Shown here: positions 55,610 to 64,000 of the stretch, in pieces | Layout: the number at the start of each line of letters is the position of its first letter | Position numbering within the stretch: position 1 is the stretch's first letter | DNA from: JBBDRJ01 sp963766295 | Lineage (GTDB): Bacteria; Actinomycetota; JAICYB01 | Direction of reading: 5' to 3' | Length of the DNA stretch: 64,000 nucleotides | Assembly: GCA_963766295.1 (NCBI GenBank) | Contig: CAVXYW010000002.1 | Span: 558,001 to 622,000, forward strand | Translations under genes and position numbers: made by a program | The notes under the pieces: model-generated | Seen by the model: only the letters and a program-made list of their open reading frames with translations | The model's database searches: none | What the model was told of the DNA's origin: nothing

Positions 55610-56245
55610 GTGGACGTCTACATCGAGACGGGTGACAAGGTCGTTTTCGCGAGCGCCGTCGACTGGCCCGGCTGGGCGCGCAAGGCCAAGACGGAGGACG
55701 AAGCCATCGAGTCTCTGCTCGTCTACGGTCCGCGCTATGCGTCGGCGATCGCTTCGGCCCGGCTCAGCTTCGAGCCGCCGAAGTCGGTGCGAGTGGTTAA
55801 TCACGTCAAGGGTGGTTCGGGTACCGACTTCGGCGTTCTGTCGATCTCAACCAAGGCCGACGACCGATCGGTGACGGCGAAGGAGCTGCAACGGCAGATC
55901 AAGATCTTGCGCGCGTCGTGGGCTACGTTCGACGCGATGGCAAAGAAGCATGCGAAGAAAAAGCTGAGACTCGGTCCGCGCGGCGGCGGACGCGACCTCA
56001 AAAAGATGACCGGCCACGTATTCGAGACCGACGTCTCGTACTTGTCGTGTATCGGCGCGAACTACAAAGGCTCGGACATGAAGGAGTTGCGTGAGGCGTT
56101 CCTGGCACGTTTGGAGCGACACGCGGCAGGGGAGCCGATCGAGAACAAGCGACGGACTCCGCCCTGGACGGTTCGCTATTGCGTGCGGCGCTCGACCTGG
56201 CACGCGCTTGACCACGCGTGGGAGATCGAAGACCGCGCGGCTTAA
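55610..56245 (+). CDS. Actinobacterial conserved hypothetical protein
   Basis: 211 residues from a GTG that follows the peptidase stop without a gap. Beginning and end suggest two parts: a small N-terminal strand/helix unit (VYIETGDKVVFASAVDWPGWARKAKTEDEAIESLL, HicB-like in style) and a C-terminal helical part ending in PPWTVRYCVRRSTWHALDHAWEIEDR, which recalls the DinB-like helix pattern with H-x-x-x-D-H. No family name is given and function is unknown. It is in an operon with the S9 peptidase and converges with the SET-domain gene, sharing TTAA. Confidence 0.72.
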   Translation: MDVYIETGDKVVFASAVDWPGWARKAKTEDEAIESLLVYGPRYASAIASARLSFEPPKSVRVVNHVKGGSGTDFGVLSISTKADDRSVTAKELQRQIKILRASWATFDAMAKKHAKKKLRLGPRGGGRDLKKMTGHVFETDVSYLSCIGANYKGSDMKELREAFLARLERHAAGEPIENKRRTPPWTVRYCVRRSTWHALDHAWEIEDRAA

Positions 56246-56721
56246 CCGTTGCGCCGGCGATACTCGCGCCGGATGAATGGCGGCGCATACGGAAGCAGCA
56301 TTTTCTGGCGCTCCGGATCCATGCCGAAGTAGCTCGCTTCTACCCAGCCCGTGCAGTCAGCGCTCCCACACGAGCACTTCCATCTCTCGCCATCGGCGAA
56401 TGCATTGATGCGGTAGTCGATGGTTATCTCCTCGCCCTCTCGGACGTCCCTCCAAGCGAAGACCTTCACCCCCGACCGCATGGCGTTCGGATCGCACGAA
56501 TGGTTCAGATAAGCGCCGGGGGTGAGTACGACGGCGTAGGAATCGAACCCGAGCTCCGTCAGATGCATCATGTCCTCGCCCGACAACGATGGGATCTCGG
56601 CACCCGTGATCACCGGACCGTTCCTGCGTCGAAAGATGAACTCGCCCTCACGGAAGTCCCTCAGCGCGAAGACACCTTTGCCTTTTTCGGGAGTGTCGCG
56701 GACCTCCACATCGGTGATCAC
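56242..56721 (-). CDS. SET-domain protein (putative lysine methyltransferase)
   Basis: 159 residues, nearly all SET domain. The order of motifs is complete: GKGVFALRDFREGEFI (about 14-29), AYLNHSCDPNAMRSG (about 69-83; the N-H-S-C cofactor motif), GEEITIDYRI (about 95-104; the catalytic Tyr), then a post-SET CSCGSADCTGWV with three Cys for zinc. This is the fold of eukaryotic lysine methyltransferases, found sporadically in bacteria. S-adenosylmethionine binding is expected; the substrate is unknown. It lies 6 bases past the end of a VOC gene on the same strand. Confidence 0.88.
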   Translation of the reverse strand: MITDVEVRDTPEKGKGVFALRDFREGEFIFRRRNGPVITGAEIPSLSGEDMMHLTELGFDSYAVVLTPGAYLNHSCDPNAMRSGVKVFAWRDVREGEEITIDYRINAFADGERWKCSCGSADCTGWVEASYFGMDPERQKMLLPYAPPFIRREYRRRNG

Positions 56722-56727
56722 GACGGG

Positions 56728-57114
56728 TTAGAAGTCGCGGGTTCGGGCGAAGTGTTCGCCAACCTCTGGACGAGTCAGCTGATAAACACCGACGCGATGT
56801 CCGCCGGGTGTCTCGAACGTGCAACACGGACCATGCGGAATCTCGAATCGCTCTGCGGGTTCCCACCCGCGCGCCTCGATCTCGTCCAACGTGCCGCTGA
56901 AGTCGTCAACGCGGTAGATAAGGAACGGACGTTCACCTTCCAGGTGTCCTGCGAACAGCACGAGGGGACCTTCGCCTAGCCGGACCGCCGCCACTCTGTC
57001 GTCGCCGGACTCAACCGCAAAAACGGACTCGGCCCCCAGGGCGTCGACGAAGTAATCGCGGTCGGCTGCTGGATCGGAACTCGGTGTGTAAAGGAAGTCG
57101 AGGCTCTGGAACAT
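56728..57114 (-). CDS. VOC (glyoxalase-like) family protein
   Basis: 128 residues, a full VOC unit. FLYTPSSDPAADRDYFVDALGAESVFAVESG opens module one; PFLIYRVDDFSGTLDEIEARGWEPAERFEIPHGPCCTFETPGGHRVGVYQL forms module two. The usual metal-binding His at the first strand is replaced by hydrophobic residues, so it may not be metal-dependent. The start ATG at 57114 overlaps the stop of the DUF402 gene, and the SET gene follows, giving a four-gene run on this strand. Confidence 0.82.
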   Translation of the reverse strand: MFQSLDFLYTPSSDPAADRDYFVDALGAESVFAVESGDDRVAAVRLGEGPLVLFAGHLEGERPFLIYRVDDFSGTLDEIEARGWEPAERFEIPHGPCCTFETPGGHRVGVYQLTRPEVGEHFARTRDF

Positions 57115-57638
57115 CAGGTGAGCATGTCGAGATAGCGCTTCCCGGCGTCACCGAATGGTTCCCGCCGCTGCTCGACGGCTTCCATCAGCCATCTGGATGT
57201 CTCGACGGCGTTCTCGATGACGTCCTTCGGGTATCCGAGTGAGACCTGGTGCTCGGCGAACTCGTCTTCGTCGTCGAGGATCGTGCGTCCGTCACGGAAG
57301 CGGATCACATCGAGATCCAGGTCGACGGCGGTAACGTGCCGGTCACTGAGCCATTCGGCGGGCATCGAGACGTCGACGTACACCTCGACCTCGTCATGGT
57401 CTGCGTAATGCGTAGGGATCCACCACTCGGCTTCTGGAAGCAGAACGACGAATGTATGTGTGAACTGCACGGGACCCTGCGGACCGTCTACCTGAAGAGG
57501 CGGCTTGCGACCGAGCCAGGTTCCGTAGTCGTCCCGTCCGAGGACGTCCAGATGCATGCGCCAGTGCGGCGTGTCGGGCCACTTGCGAGCTTCGAGGAAG
57601 ACTTCGCCCGCTTTCAGGATGAATGACCATCCTTCCAA
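57114..57638 (-). CDS. DUF402 domain protein, start uncertain
   Basis: About 170 residues of DUF402 type: FLEARKWPDTPHWRMHLDVLGRDDYGTWLGRK, then WWIPTHYADHDEVEVYVDVSMP and the ligand-binding acidic segment VTAVDLDLDVIRFRDGRTILDDEDEFAEH (nucleotide/metal site in characterised relatives such as the nucleotide phosphatase FomD/Sa1684). No standard ATG precedes the conserved part in frame. The TTG at 57638 is in frame. Alternatively an ATG at 57630 would serve if one extra base lies just after it, like the other insertions in this window. Either way it overlaps the end of the VOC gene. Confidence 0.72.
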   Translation of the reverse strand: MEGWSFILKAGEVFLEARKWPDTPHWRMHLDVLGRDDYGTWLGRKPPLQVDGPQGPVQFTHTFVVLLPEAEWWIPTHYADHDEVEVYVDVSMPAEWLSDRHVTAVDLDLDVIRFRDGRTILDDEDEFAEHQVSLGYPKDVIENAVETSRWLMEAVEQRREPFGDAGKRYLDMLT

Positions 57639-58042
57639 TACGCGACCTCGGCCTCCATGCCGTCGGGATCGCGGAAGAAGACACTGACGACGTGCCCGAA
57701 GTCCGTAATTGTTCCGTCCGACGCGCCCTCGTCGATCAAGCGCTGGCGGATCTGGTCGAAGGCTTCTTTCGAAGCAGCCTGGAGAGCGATGTGGTCCATA
57801 CGGCCGCGATCGAAGATGGGCATGCGTTCGAGCCAACGGTCTCCCTTGAATTCGAAGGGGTGCAGCACGCACGAGGAACCAACGGCGATGAATGCGTGGC
57901 GGTTGTTCTCACCTTTCGGTCCACGCGGGAGAACCTCGTCGAGCACGCACTCGGCGTCGAAGATCCGAGCGTAGAAGTCCTTCAAACCATCGATGTCGCC
58001 CGAGATGAAAGCAACGTGGTTGATGCCTGCTAGCAGGGCCAT
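57614..58042 (-). CDS. VOC (glyoxalase-like) metalloenzyme
   Basis: 142 residues. It is a complete VOC unit with metal-ligand candidates in each expected place: His in GINHVAFISGDI (about 6-17), His in RMDHIALQAAS (about 80-90) and Glu in DPDGMEAEVAYW (about 122-133). This matches glyoxalase/bleomycin-resistance/dioxygenase metal sites. The substrate is unknown. GGAGG lies 7-11 bases before the ATG. It is first in a run of four genes (VOC, DUF402, VOC, SET). Confidence 0.87.
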   Translation of the reverse strand: MALLAGINHVAFISGDIDGLKDFYARIFDAECVLDEVLPRGPKGENNRHAFIAVGSSCVLHPFEFKGDRWLERMPIFDRGRMDHIALQAASKEAFDQIRQRLIDEGASDGTITDFGHVVSVFFRDPDGMEAEVAYWKDGHSS

Positions 58043-58127
58043 CCGTCCTCCTTGCCGGTGATGGACCTACGTTAGTCGTCACCGGGCCCTTTGGACGCGC
58101 CGATGCCGCTCCACGTTGAATAGCGAT

Positions 58128-59766
58128 ATGCAGGTCGTTCAGTCCCGGCTAGACACGTCCTCGGACCAATTCGTCCAGAACACCGACGACATGCTCGGGG
58201 CAATCGCCAAGATGGACGAGCTCCTCGCGCAAGCTCCCGAGGGCGGCGGACCCGAGTCGATCGAAAGGCTGAGGAGCCGGGGCAAGCTGCCTGTCCGAGA
58301 GCGCGTAGCGCTGTTGCTCGACCCCGACTCCCCGTTCTTGGAAGTCGGCCCGCTGGCCGGATACATGACGAACTCACCCGTCGGCGGCGGGATGCTGATC
58401 GGAATCGGAGTGGTGTTCGAACGTCGAATGCTCGCTGATGTTCAACGATCCGTCCGTCCTCGGTGGCGCCATCACCGGCGTTGTGATGAAGAAGATCGAA
58501 CGCGCGCTCGAGATCTCGAGACTCAATCGGCTCCCGTTGATCATGGGCGTCGAATCGGCCGGCGCAGACTTACGCGGTGGGGGAGGTGGAGGGGGCGACC
58601 CCGAGGCGGCGATGCGGCGCAACATGGGCCACTTCGCGGAGTCGGGACGCCTCTTCCACGACATCACCGAGCTTTCGGCGATGCGCATCCCGACGATCTC
58701 GATCGTGTTCGGCAGCTCGACCGCCGGCGGTGCCTATCAGCCCGGGATGAGCGACTACAACATCTTCATCCGCGGTAAGTCGAAGGTGTTCCTCGGCGGA
58801 CCGCCGCTCGTGAAGATGGCCACCGGCGAAGATTCGACGGACGAAGAGCTCGGCGGAGGTGAGCTACACGCAACGAAGTCGGGACTCGCCGACTATCTCG
58901 CCGAAAGCGAACCGGAAGCGATACGGATGGCGCGCGATGTCGTCCGGCATTTGAACTGGCGAAAGCTCGGTCCGGGTCCTTCGCTTCCGGCCGACGATCC
59001 CGTTCTGGAAGCGGACGATCTTCTCGGGCTCGTGAGTCGCGATCTCAAGACGTCATTCGACATGCGCGAAGTCATCGGCCGCATCGTCGACGGCTCTCGC
59101 TTCGAAGAGTTCAAACCGCTGTACGGCCCAACGATCGTCTGCGGGTGGGCGTCGATTCACGGGTTCCCCGTAGGGATCCTCGGGAACAACGGAGTGCTGT
59201 TCAGCGATTCGTCCCAGAAGGCTGCGCAGTTCATCCAGCTGTGCAACCAGATCGACGTCCCGTTGCTGTTCTTGCAGAACATCACCGGCTACATCGTCGG
59301 GCGGGACTTCGAGGCCGGCGGGATCATCAAGCACGGCTCCCAGATGATCAATGCCGTGTCGAACTCGAAGGTGCCGCACATCACCGTCATCACCGGAGCG
59401 AGTTACGGCGCCGGCAACTACGGGATGAGCGGACGTGCATACGACACTCGCTTCGTGTTCGTGTGGCCCACGGCGAAGATCGCGGTGATGGGACCGAAGC
59501 AGATGGCCGGGGTGATGTCGATCGTCAGGCGGGGACAAGCAGCGCGCCGCGGCGAGGAGTTCGACGAAGAGCAGGACGCCCAGATCCGTGAGGTCGTCGA
59601 AGCGGGAGCCGAGGCTCAGTCCCTTGGCATGTACGCGACGGGGCGTTTGGCCGACGACGCGATGATCGATCCGCGCGATACGCGCCACGTCGTGGGGATG
59701 GCGCTGAGTGCTTGCCACAACAACGTGATCGAGGGCGCGCGCGGCTTCGGCGTGTTCCGGATGTAG
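58128..59766 (+). pseudogene. Acyl-CoA carboxylase carboxyltransferase subunit, one frameshift
   Basis: With one extra T removed at 58416-58417 the gene gives 545 residues, the family length. The first frame ends GGGMLIGIGVV. The second frame supplies SNVECSLMFNDPSVLGGAITG, the conserved link between the two halves, and the rest of the protein. Both crotonase-fold halves are complete: SGRLFHDITELSAMRIPTISIVFGSSTAGGAYQPGMSDY (acyl-CoA side) and NITGYIVGRDFEAGGIIKHGSQMINAVSNS (biotin side). It is closest in style to methylcrotonyl/geranyl/propionyl-CoA carboxylase beta chains. Its likely partner is the biotin-carrying subunit at 61904. Confidence 0.85.
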
Positions 59767-59811
59767 ATCCGTTCCCATTCTCGTAACGAACGACTGTTAG
59801 CCTCCTCTCAC

Positions 59812-60597
59812 ATGACGGCACCGAGCACTAGATCCAGACGCGTCGCCTTCGAGGGCAGCTTCAACTTCCGCGACCTCGGCGGGTTCGCGACCGACGACGG
59901 CCGCACCACGAAATGGGGACGGCTATACCGCGCAGATTCCGTCCACTTGTTCACCGACGCCGACGCAGCAAGAGCGAAGCAAGAGCTCGGTTTGAGGACC
60001 CTCCTCGATCTGCGAAGCCCCTTGGAAGTCGAGTTCACCGGCGTCGGATTGCTGGCGGAGGACGGCACCAGCCGGATCCATCTGCCTCTGACCGGTGAAG
60101 GTGGCTACACAGTGGTCGACGGCGTCCAGATCACTCTCAAACAGGAAGACCGATCGCCGGACACGATGGTCGAGGTCAGTCGCGCGATGCTGCGCGCTAG
60201 TGGCCCGCTACTCGTTGAGGCGATAGAAGCGCTCGCCCAGGACGAAACTCTTCCTGCTGTCTTCTTCTGTGCCGCCGGCAAGGATAGAACCGGCGTCCTT
60301 AGCGCAACGGCTCTCGGCGCTCTCGATGTGCGCGACGAAGACATCATCGAGGACTACGTTCTAACGGGTGAGACGATCGACGCCGTCATCGGGCGCTTCG
60401 CCGCAAACCCCAACGCACCTGCTCTCTATAAGGACAACCCGCCGTCCTTCTTCACTCCGTACGCGGAAACGATGGAGCGGGTCTTGAAACACGTCCGCGA
60501 GGATTACGGCTCGTTCGCCGAGTACCTCCTCGCGAACGGGCTGCCGCAGTCCTCGCTGGACGCGCTTGCCGTGAGCTTGCTCGAACCTAAGAGCTAG
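59812..60597 (+). CDS. Tyrosine-type protein phosphatase (Y_phosphatase3 family)
   Basis: 261 residues. The N-terminal SFNFRDLGGFATDDGRTTKWGRLYRADSVHLFTDAD (about 13-48) is the family signature. The P-loop is VFFCAAGKDRTGVLSATAL (about 147-165; C-x-x-G-K-D-R-T) with catalytic Cys and Arg. The following helix DEDIIEDYVLTGETID matches. Known members dephosphorylate Tyr, phosphoinositides or both. It lies between the two carboxylase subunit genes on the same strand, 45 bases after the first. Confidence 0.9.
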   Translation: MTAPSTRSRRVAFEGSFNFRDLGGFATDDGRTTKWGRLYRADSVHLFTDADAARAKQELGLRTLLDLRSPLEVEFTGVGLLAEDGTSRIHLPLTGEGGYTVVDGVQITLKQEDRSPDTMVEVSRAMLRASGPLLVEAIEALAQDETLPAVFFCAAGKDRTGVLSATALGALDVRDEDIIEDYVLTGETIDAVIGRFAANPNAPALYKDNPPSFFTPYAETMERVLKHVREDYGSFAEYLLANGLPQSSLDALAVSLLEPKS

Positions 60598-60606
60598 CTC
60601 TCCGCG

Positions 60607-60777
60607 CTAAACCCCGGTGACGGGAACCGTGTGGGGGTCCCCGTCCGGCCGGACGGTCGACAGCCAGTACCGCATGCCTTCGGCCAGTCGCTCCTTCGCA
60701 TGTGTCCAGGAAGCGGGCAGACCGTGGTCGGCATTCGACGGGACCTTCTCCGCTCGTGGCTGAACGCGTGTGGGCAT
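60607..60777 (-). pseudogene. Truncated pyridoxamine 5'-phosphate oxidase-family gene
   Basis: A 56-codon reading frame that starts with a proper AGGAGG site 6 bases before the ATG. It reads LPASWTHAKERLAEGMRYWLSTVRPDGDPHTVPVTGV and then stops. This matches the first strands of PPOX-type flavin proteins (alpha helix, W-L-S-T-V-R-P-D-G-x-P-H-x-V-P), which need about 80 more residues for the flavin barrel. Beyond the stop lies the convergent phosphatase gene, so the rest has been lost, not shifted. It is a gene remnant, or a small peptide that keeps expression. Confidence 0.65.
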
Positions 60778-60882
60778 CGATGACCTCCTCGGCTTCGGCT
60801 CTACCCATTAGGCGCCGATAACAACCGGGAGGATCTCGGGCGGCAACGATGCCCGGCACTGTTACCTAGGATTGGCGGCACG

Positions 60883-61851
60883 GTGGAATCACATACGCGC
60901 ATATTTGTCCCAGCGGTCGGATTGGCTGTTGCCATTCTTTTGACCTTCGCGCCGGCGTTCGCTCAGATCGACGATAGGGCGCTGATCGACCCCTGCTCGC
61001 TCGTATCGAGTGCGGAGATAGCGTCGGCGTTCAAGGACCCGGATGCACGGTGGACGCCCTTCCTTTCAAGGGATCGAGATTCCTGTACGTGGAGCCCGCA
61101 GGAGACACCGGAGTACGGACACGTCGTTATGAGCTTCTTTGTCCGGGATCCCGCAGAGTTCAGACAACATGACCTCGACGCGCCGATTACGGATGTAGAA
61201 GGCGTAGGGGACGACGCGTACCTAACGGCTGAAGATGGCCAGGTCGAGCTCCTTACCCTTGAAGGACGGGCGAATCTGAGGCTGACACTTGATTTCGTCC
61301 AGAACGATTCGGGTTCGCGGACTATCGAAGCGGCGCAAGCCCTTGCGGTCACGGCTCTGGGCAACATCGGGAGCTTTCCGGTCGCCGCGCCACCCGCGGC
61401 GAGCAGTCCTAACGAGGACGAAACGCAAGACGGGTTCGACTCCACCGGGCTGGTCACTGCAGTCGTGGCGGTTGCAGTTTCTATCGCCGGTTTGTCGCTG
61501 CTGCTTTGGGCATACCAACGATTCGTCCGGCGGCCGGTCCGCGCCTATGAAGGCCCACCGAGACTCGAGGCGCAGCCGATTGTCGAACCTGAACCGGTAA
61601 TCGCGGCTCCCGTAGAGCCCGCCGAGACTAGGAACGGGTCGAGAAGCGTCGATCCGTTCCCCATCGCCGGGTACGCCGAAATGGCGCCGAAACAGATACT
61701 CGCGGTGCTGCCCGAGTTGAGCGTCGGCAGTCTCTTGATGGTTCAGGCGCGCGAATCTCTGACGAAGAAGCGGCCGACCGTCCTGAAGGCGATCGCCGGC
61801 CTCATCGATGAAGCGCGCCAGAGCCTGGCCGTCCCCACCCGCAACAACTGA
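60883..61851 (+). CDS. Exported/membrane protein with DUF3558-like extracellular domain
   Basis: 322 residues from a GTG. The signal peptide ends near APAFAQ (about 28). The extracellular part (about 29-165) begins DPCSLVSSAEIASAFKDPDARWTPF and has a second Cys in DSCTWSPQE, the DUF3558-like pattern. One membrane helix (about 191-213) leads to a cytoplasmic, Pro/Glu-rich tail. The tail ends in a small helical motif (YAEMAPKQILAVLPELSVGSLLMVQARESLTKKRPTVLKAIAGLI) that recurs in Actinobacteria. Function unknown. No strong ribosome-binding site is seen. Confidence 0.7.
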   Translation: MESHTRIFVPAVGLAVAILLTFAPAFAQIDDRALIDPCSLVSSAEIASAFKDPDARWTPFLSRDRDSCTWSPQETPEYGHVVMSFFVRDPAEFRQHDLDAPITDVEGVGDDAYLTAEDGQVELLTLEGRANLRLTLDFVQNDSGSRTIEAAQALAVTALGNIGSFPVAAPPAASSPNEDETQDGFDSTGLVTAVVAVAVSIAGLSLLLWAYQRFVRRPVRAYEGPPRLEAQPIVEPEPVIAAPVEPAETRNGSRSVDPFPIAGYAEMAPKQILAVLPELSVGSLLMVQARESLTKKRPTVLKAIAGLIDEARQSLAVPTRNN

Positions 61852-61903
61852 TCGCGCCGTACTTGGCCTCCTCACCGGCCGTCCCTCTAGCATTGGCTCA
61901 CCC

Positions 61904-63834
61904 GTGACGATCCGTCGGCTCCTCATTGCAAACCGCGGCGAGATCTCGCTTCGCGTACGGGATTCGGCCGGCGACCTCGGGATCACGCCTATAGCCGTTT
62001 ACACCGAGGACGAACGCGACGCGCCACACGTCTACGGAGCTGACGAAGCCGTCCGGCTCGACGGTGAGGGCGCGGCCGCCTACCTCGACATAAAAGGTCT
62101 TATCGCGGTCGCCAAGAAGGTCAACGCCGATGCCGTTCACCCCGGTTACGGGTTCCTCGCAGAGAACGCGGGCTTCGCGCGCGCCGTCACCCAAGCCGGA
62201 CTGATCTGGATCGGTCCACCGTCGGATGCGATCGAGACGATGGGGGACAAGCTCGAGAGTAAGCGCATCGCCAAGAAAGCCGGTGTGCCGGTGCTGGAGC
62301 CGATGGACCCGGCGAAGCTCCGTCTGCCTGCGCTGGTGAAGGCGGCCGCGGGTGGCGGCGGTAAGGGGATGCGGATCGTCCGAACCAAGAAGGAGTTGGA
62401 AGAAGCGATCGCCGCCGCGGAACGGGAGTCGCAGCGGGCATTCGGTGACAAGCGAGTTTTCATCGAGCCCTATCTGGAAGGTGTGCGCCACGTCGAGATC
62501 CAGGTGCTCGGGGACGGACACGGCAATCTCGTCCATCTGTTCGAGCGCGAATGTTCTATCCAGAGGCGCCATCAGAAGGTTGTCGAAGAAGCACCGAGCT
62601 CGGTGGTGGACGAAGACCTGCGCGAGCGGATGGGCGAGGTAGCGTTGTCCCTCGCGCGCGCGATCAATTACAGGAACGCGGGAACCGTCGAGTTCCTGCT
62701 GGCCGAAGACGGACAGTTCTTCTTCCTCGAGATGAATACGCGCTTGCAGGTAGAACACCCGGTGACGGAGGAGATAACGGGGATCGACATCGTCCGATCG
62801 CAGATCCTCGATGCGTCTGGTGAGAAGCTCGAATTCCAGCAGGACGATCTTTCTATCGACGGGCACGCGATCGAAGTGCGGCTTAACGCCGAGGATCCTT
62901 CCAACGACTTTCCTGCCGGCGACGGGGACGCTGATCAATTGGCGCGAGGACGAATCGTCCGAGGTGCGTTACGAGTCGGGAGTGGGGAAGGGCTACGTGG
63001 TCGGGACGTCGTTCGACCCGCTTGCTGGCGAAGGTGATCGCGCACGCACGAACGCGGGACGAAGCGGCCGCCCTTCTTGCGCGGGCGCTGGAGTGGACGG
63101 CGATCCAAGGTGTGCAGACCAACCGCGATCTGTTGGTGAATCTGCTGCGAGATTTCGAGTTCCTGAATGGGCAGACGACGACCGACTTCTTGGAACGCGT
63201 CGCGCTTGAGCCGCGCCGCCGGTTGTCTTCCGAAGAGCGGTCGGCTGTGTTGGCAGCCTGCGCGCTCACGGGAGCCGAACGGGCTCGCGGGGACGCGAAG
63301 GTGCTGGATACATTCCCGTCCGGCTGGCGGAACTCGGTGATGCCGCCTCAGAAGAGGATCTTGGTTATCGACGAAGAAACGACGGTCGCTTACCGGCGCG
63401 ACCGCGCCGATTCAGCGTTCGTCGATGTAGGTGGCGGAGAAGTTGTCGCTTCACTCGAAGGGGAACCGGGCGATCTCGAAAGGACTCTGGAGATCGGGGG
63501 CCACGCCTATCACGTAACGGTGGACCGTTCGGGGGAGAGCTGGTGGGTGCATGGCCCTTGGGGCGACGTGGAGGTCGTGGAGAAATCGCCGTTCCCGTCG
63601 TCGGAGATCGAAGAGGTGTCGGGAAGCCTCGTTGCTCCGATGCCGGGTTCGGTCGTGTCGGTTGAAGTGAAAGTGGGGGACGAGGTCAAGAGGGGCCAGA
63701 CTCTTGTCGTCCTCGAGGCGATGAAGATGGAGCACCCGATCGGGAGCCCGGACAACGGCGTCGTACGCGAAGTGAAAGTTGCGGCCGGCGATCAAGTCGA
63801 ACGTGGAACACTGCTTGCCGTCGTCAGCGAATAG
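61904..63834 (+). pseudogene. Biotin carboxylase/biotin-carrier subunit of acyl-CoA carboxylase, two frameshifts
   Basis: Two extra bases, one in TTT at 62909-62911 and one near 63021, break the gene; without them it encodes 642 residues from GTG. Biotin carboxylase parts: LLIANRGEISLRV, the GGGGKGMRIV loop (about 147-156), HVEIQVLGDGHGN, ECSIQRRHQKVVEEAPS, FLEMNTRLQVEHPVTE and, past the breaks, LPATGTLINW. The C-terminal biotin-carrier domain ends with VVLEAMKMEHPIGSP, where Lys carries biotin. It pairs with the carboxyltransferase at 58128 to form an acetyl-, propionyl- or methylcrotonyl-CoA carboxylase. Confidence 0.86.
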
Positions 63835-63965
63835 CGGTTTTTCAAGAATCGGACAGTCTTGGCCGAAGCAATCTCTGACGGATGTGTATGTCGTTTGCGT
63901 GACGATTCAAAAGGGAACTATCAATTGTTAAGGACGACCGCAACGGTCGTGGAGGAGGGTGTGCG

Positions 63966-64000
63966 ATGCAACCACTAGTTAAGCGCGCCTTGCTTCGGCT
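63966..64000 (+). CDS. Start of a gene cut by the window end
   Basis: GGAGGAGGG (63951-63959) lies 6 bases before an ATG at 63966. Eleven codons (MQPLVKRALLR) are visible before the window ends. The basic, leucine-bearing start could be a signal or helix, but nothing can be assigned. A perfect hairpin (63934-63950) abuts the ribosome-binding site. The open frame and strong site support a real gene; no product is proposed. Confidence 0.55.
   Translation, partial: MQPLVKRALLR

Overview
The window is high-GC bacterial DNA packed with genes on both strands. The gene content points to an uncultured member of the Actinomycetota: two mycothiol-type maleylpyruvate-isomerase-fold proteins, a clpS-DUF2017 pair, a PASTA-domain Ser/Thr kinase, an LCP cell-wall protein, two class III cyclase proteins, a PadR-DUF4097 unit, many TetR/HxlR/WYL-type regulators, a SURF1 (aerobic respiration) gene and frequent GTG starts. 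I see no rRNA, tRNA, CRISPR array, phage or insertion sequence. It reads as ordinary chromosome, with no intergenic stretch over about 300 bases.

Layout. 0-5.5 kb: DUF4399 lipoprotein, type II NADH dehydrogenase-like flavoprotein, a short operon (isomerase-fold protein, thioesterase, frameshifted hydrolase) and a divergent TetR gene sharing a dense operator/promoter region. 5.5-14 kb: dodecin, M32 carboxypeptidase, clpS-DUF2017, FAD oxidase, crotonase, nitroreductase, hydrolase-cyclase fusion, NifU-domain protein. 14.1-17.5 kb: a three-gene cassette of ATP-grasp protein, radical SAM protein ending in a CCAEP tail, and DUF169 protein. This is the most unusual biochemistry here, and its first two genes are full of indels. 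17.5-26 kb: epoxide hydrolase, duplicated-domain lipoprotein, SURF1, glyA under a ZTP riboswitch, LCP protein, nadB. 26-32.3 kb: M3 peptidase, esterase, membrane cyclase, HxlR regulator divergent from two trypsin-like/PDZ proteases. 32.3-39.6 kb: MFS exporter divergent from a DUF4097-PadR-P450-serine hydrolase-ferredoxin reductase operon. 39.8-44.3 kb: large glutamate synthase subunit. 44.4-49.1 kb: ECF sigma-Ogt pair, WYL regulator, small enzymes. 49.2-56.7 kb: acyl-AMP ligase, PASTA kinase, S9 peptidase, SET-domain protein. 56.7-64 kb: VOC proteins and the two subunits of a biotin-dependent acyl-CoA carboxylase, with a Tyr phosphatase, a truncated PPOX gene and a membrane protein between them.

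Two general patterns stand out. First, at least seven conserved genes carry indels that break the frame while the protein stays intact across frames. Where I could place them outside the 14-17 kb hot spot, all fit single extra bases, and removing them restores whole-codon gene lengths. This looks more like insertion-biased sequencing error than gene decay, though the dense 14.7-16.8 kb cluster leaves room for real decay. Second, six convergent gene pairs share a four-base stop overlap (CTAG, TTAG or TTAA), so genes converge with no room for a terminator.

Starts were chosen by ribosome-binding sites, stop/start overlaps and domain boundaries. All function assignments are by family recognition from the translated sequence; no database search was run.
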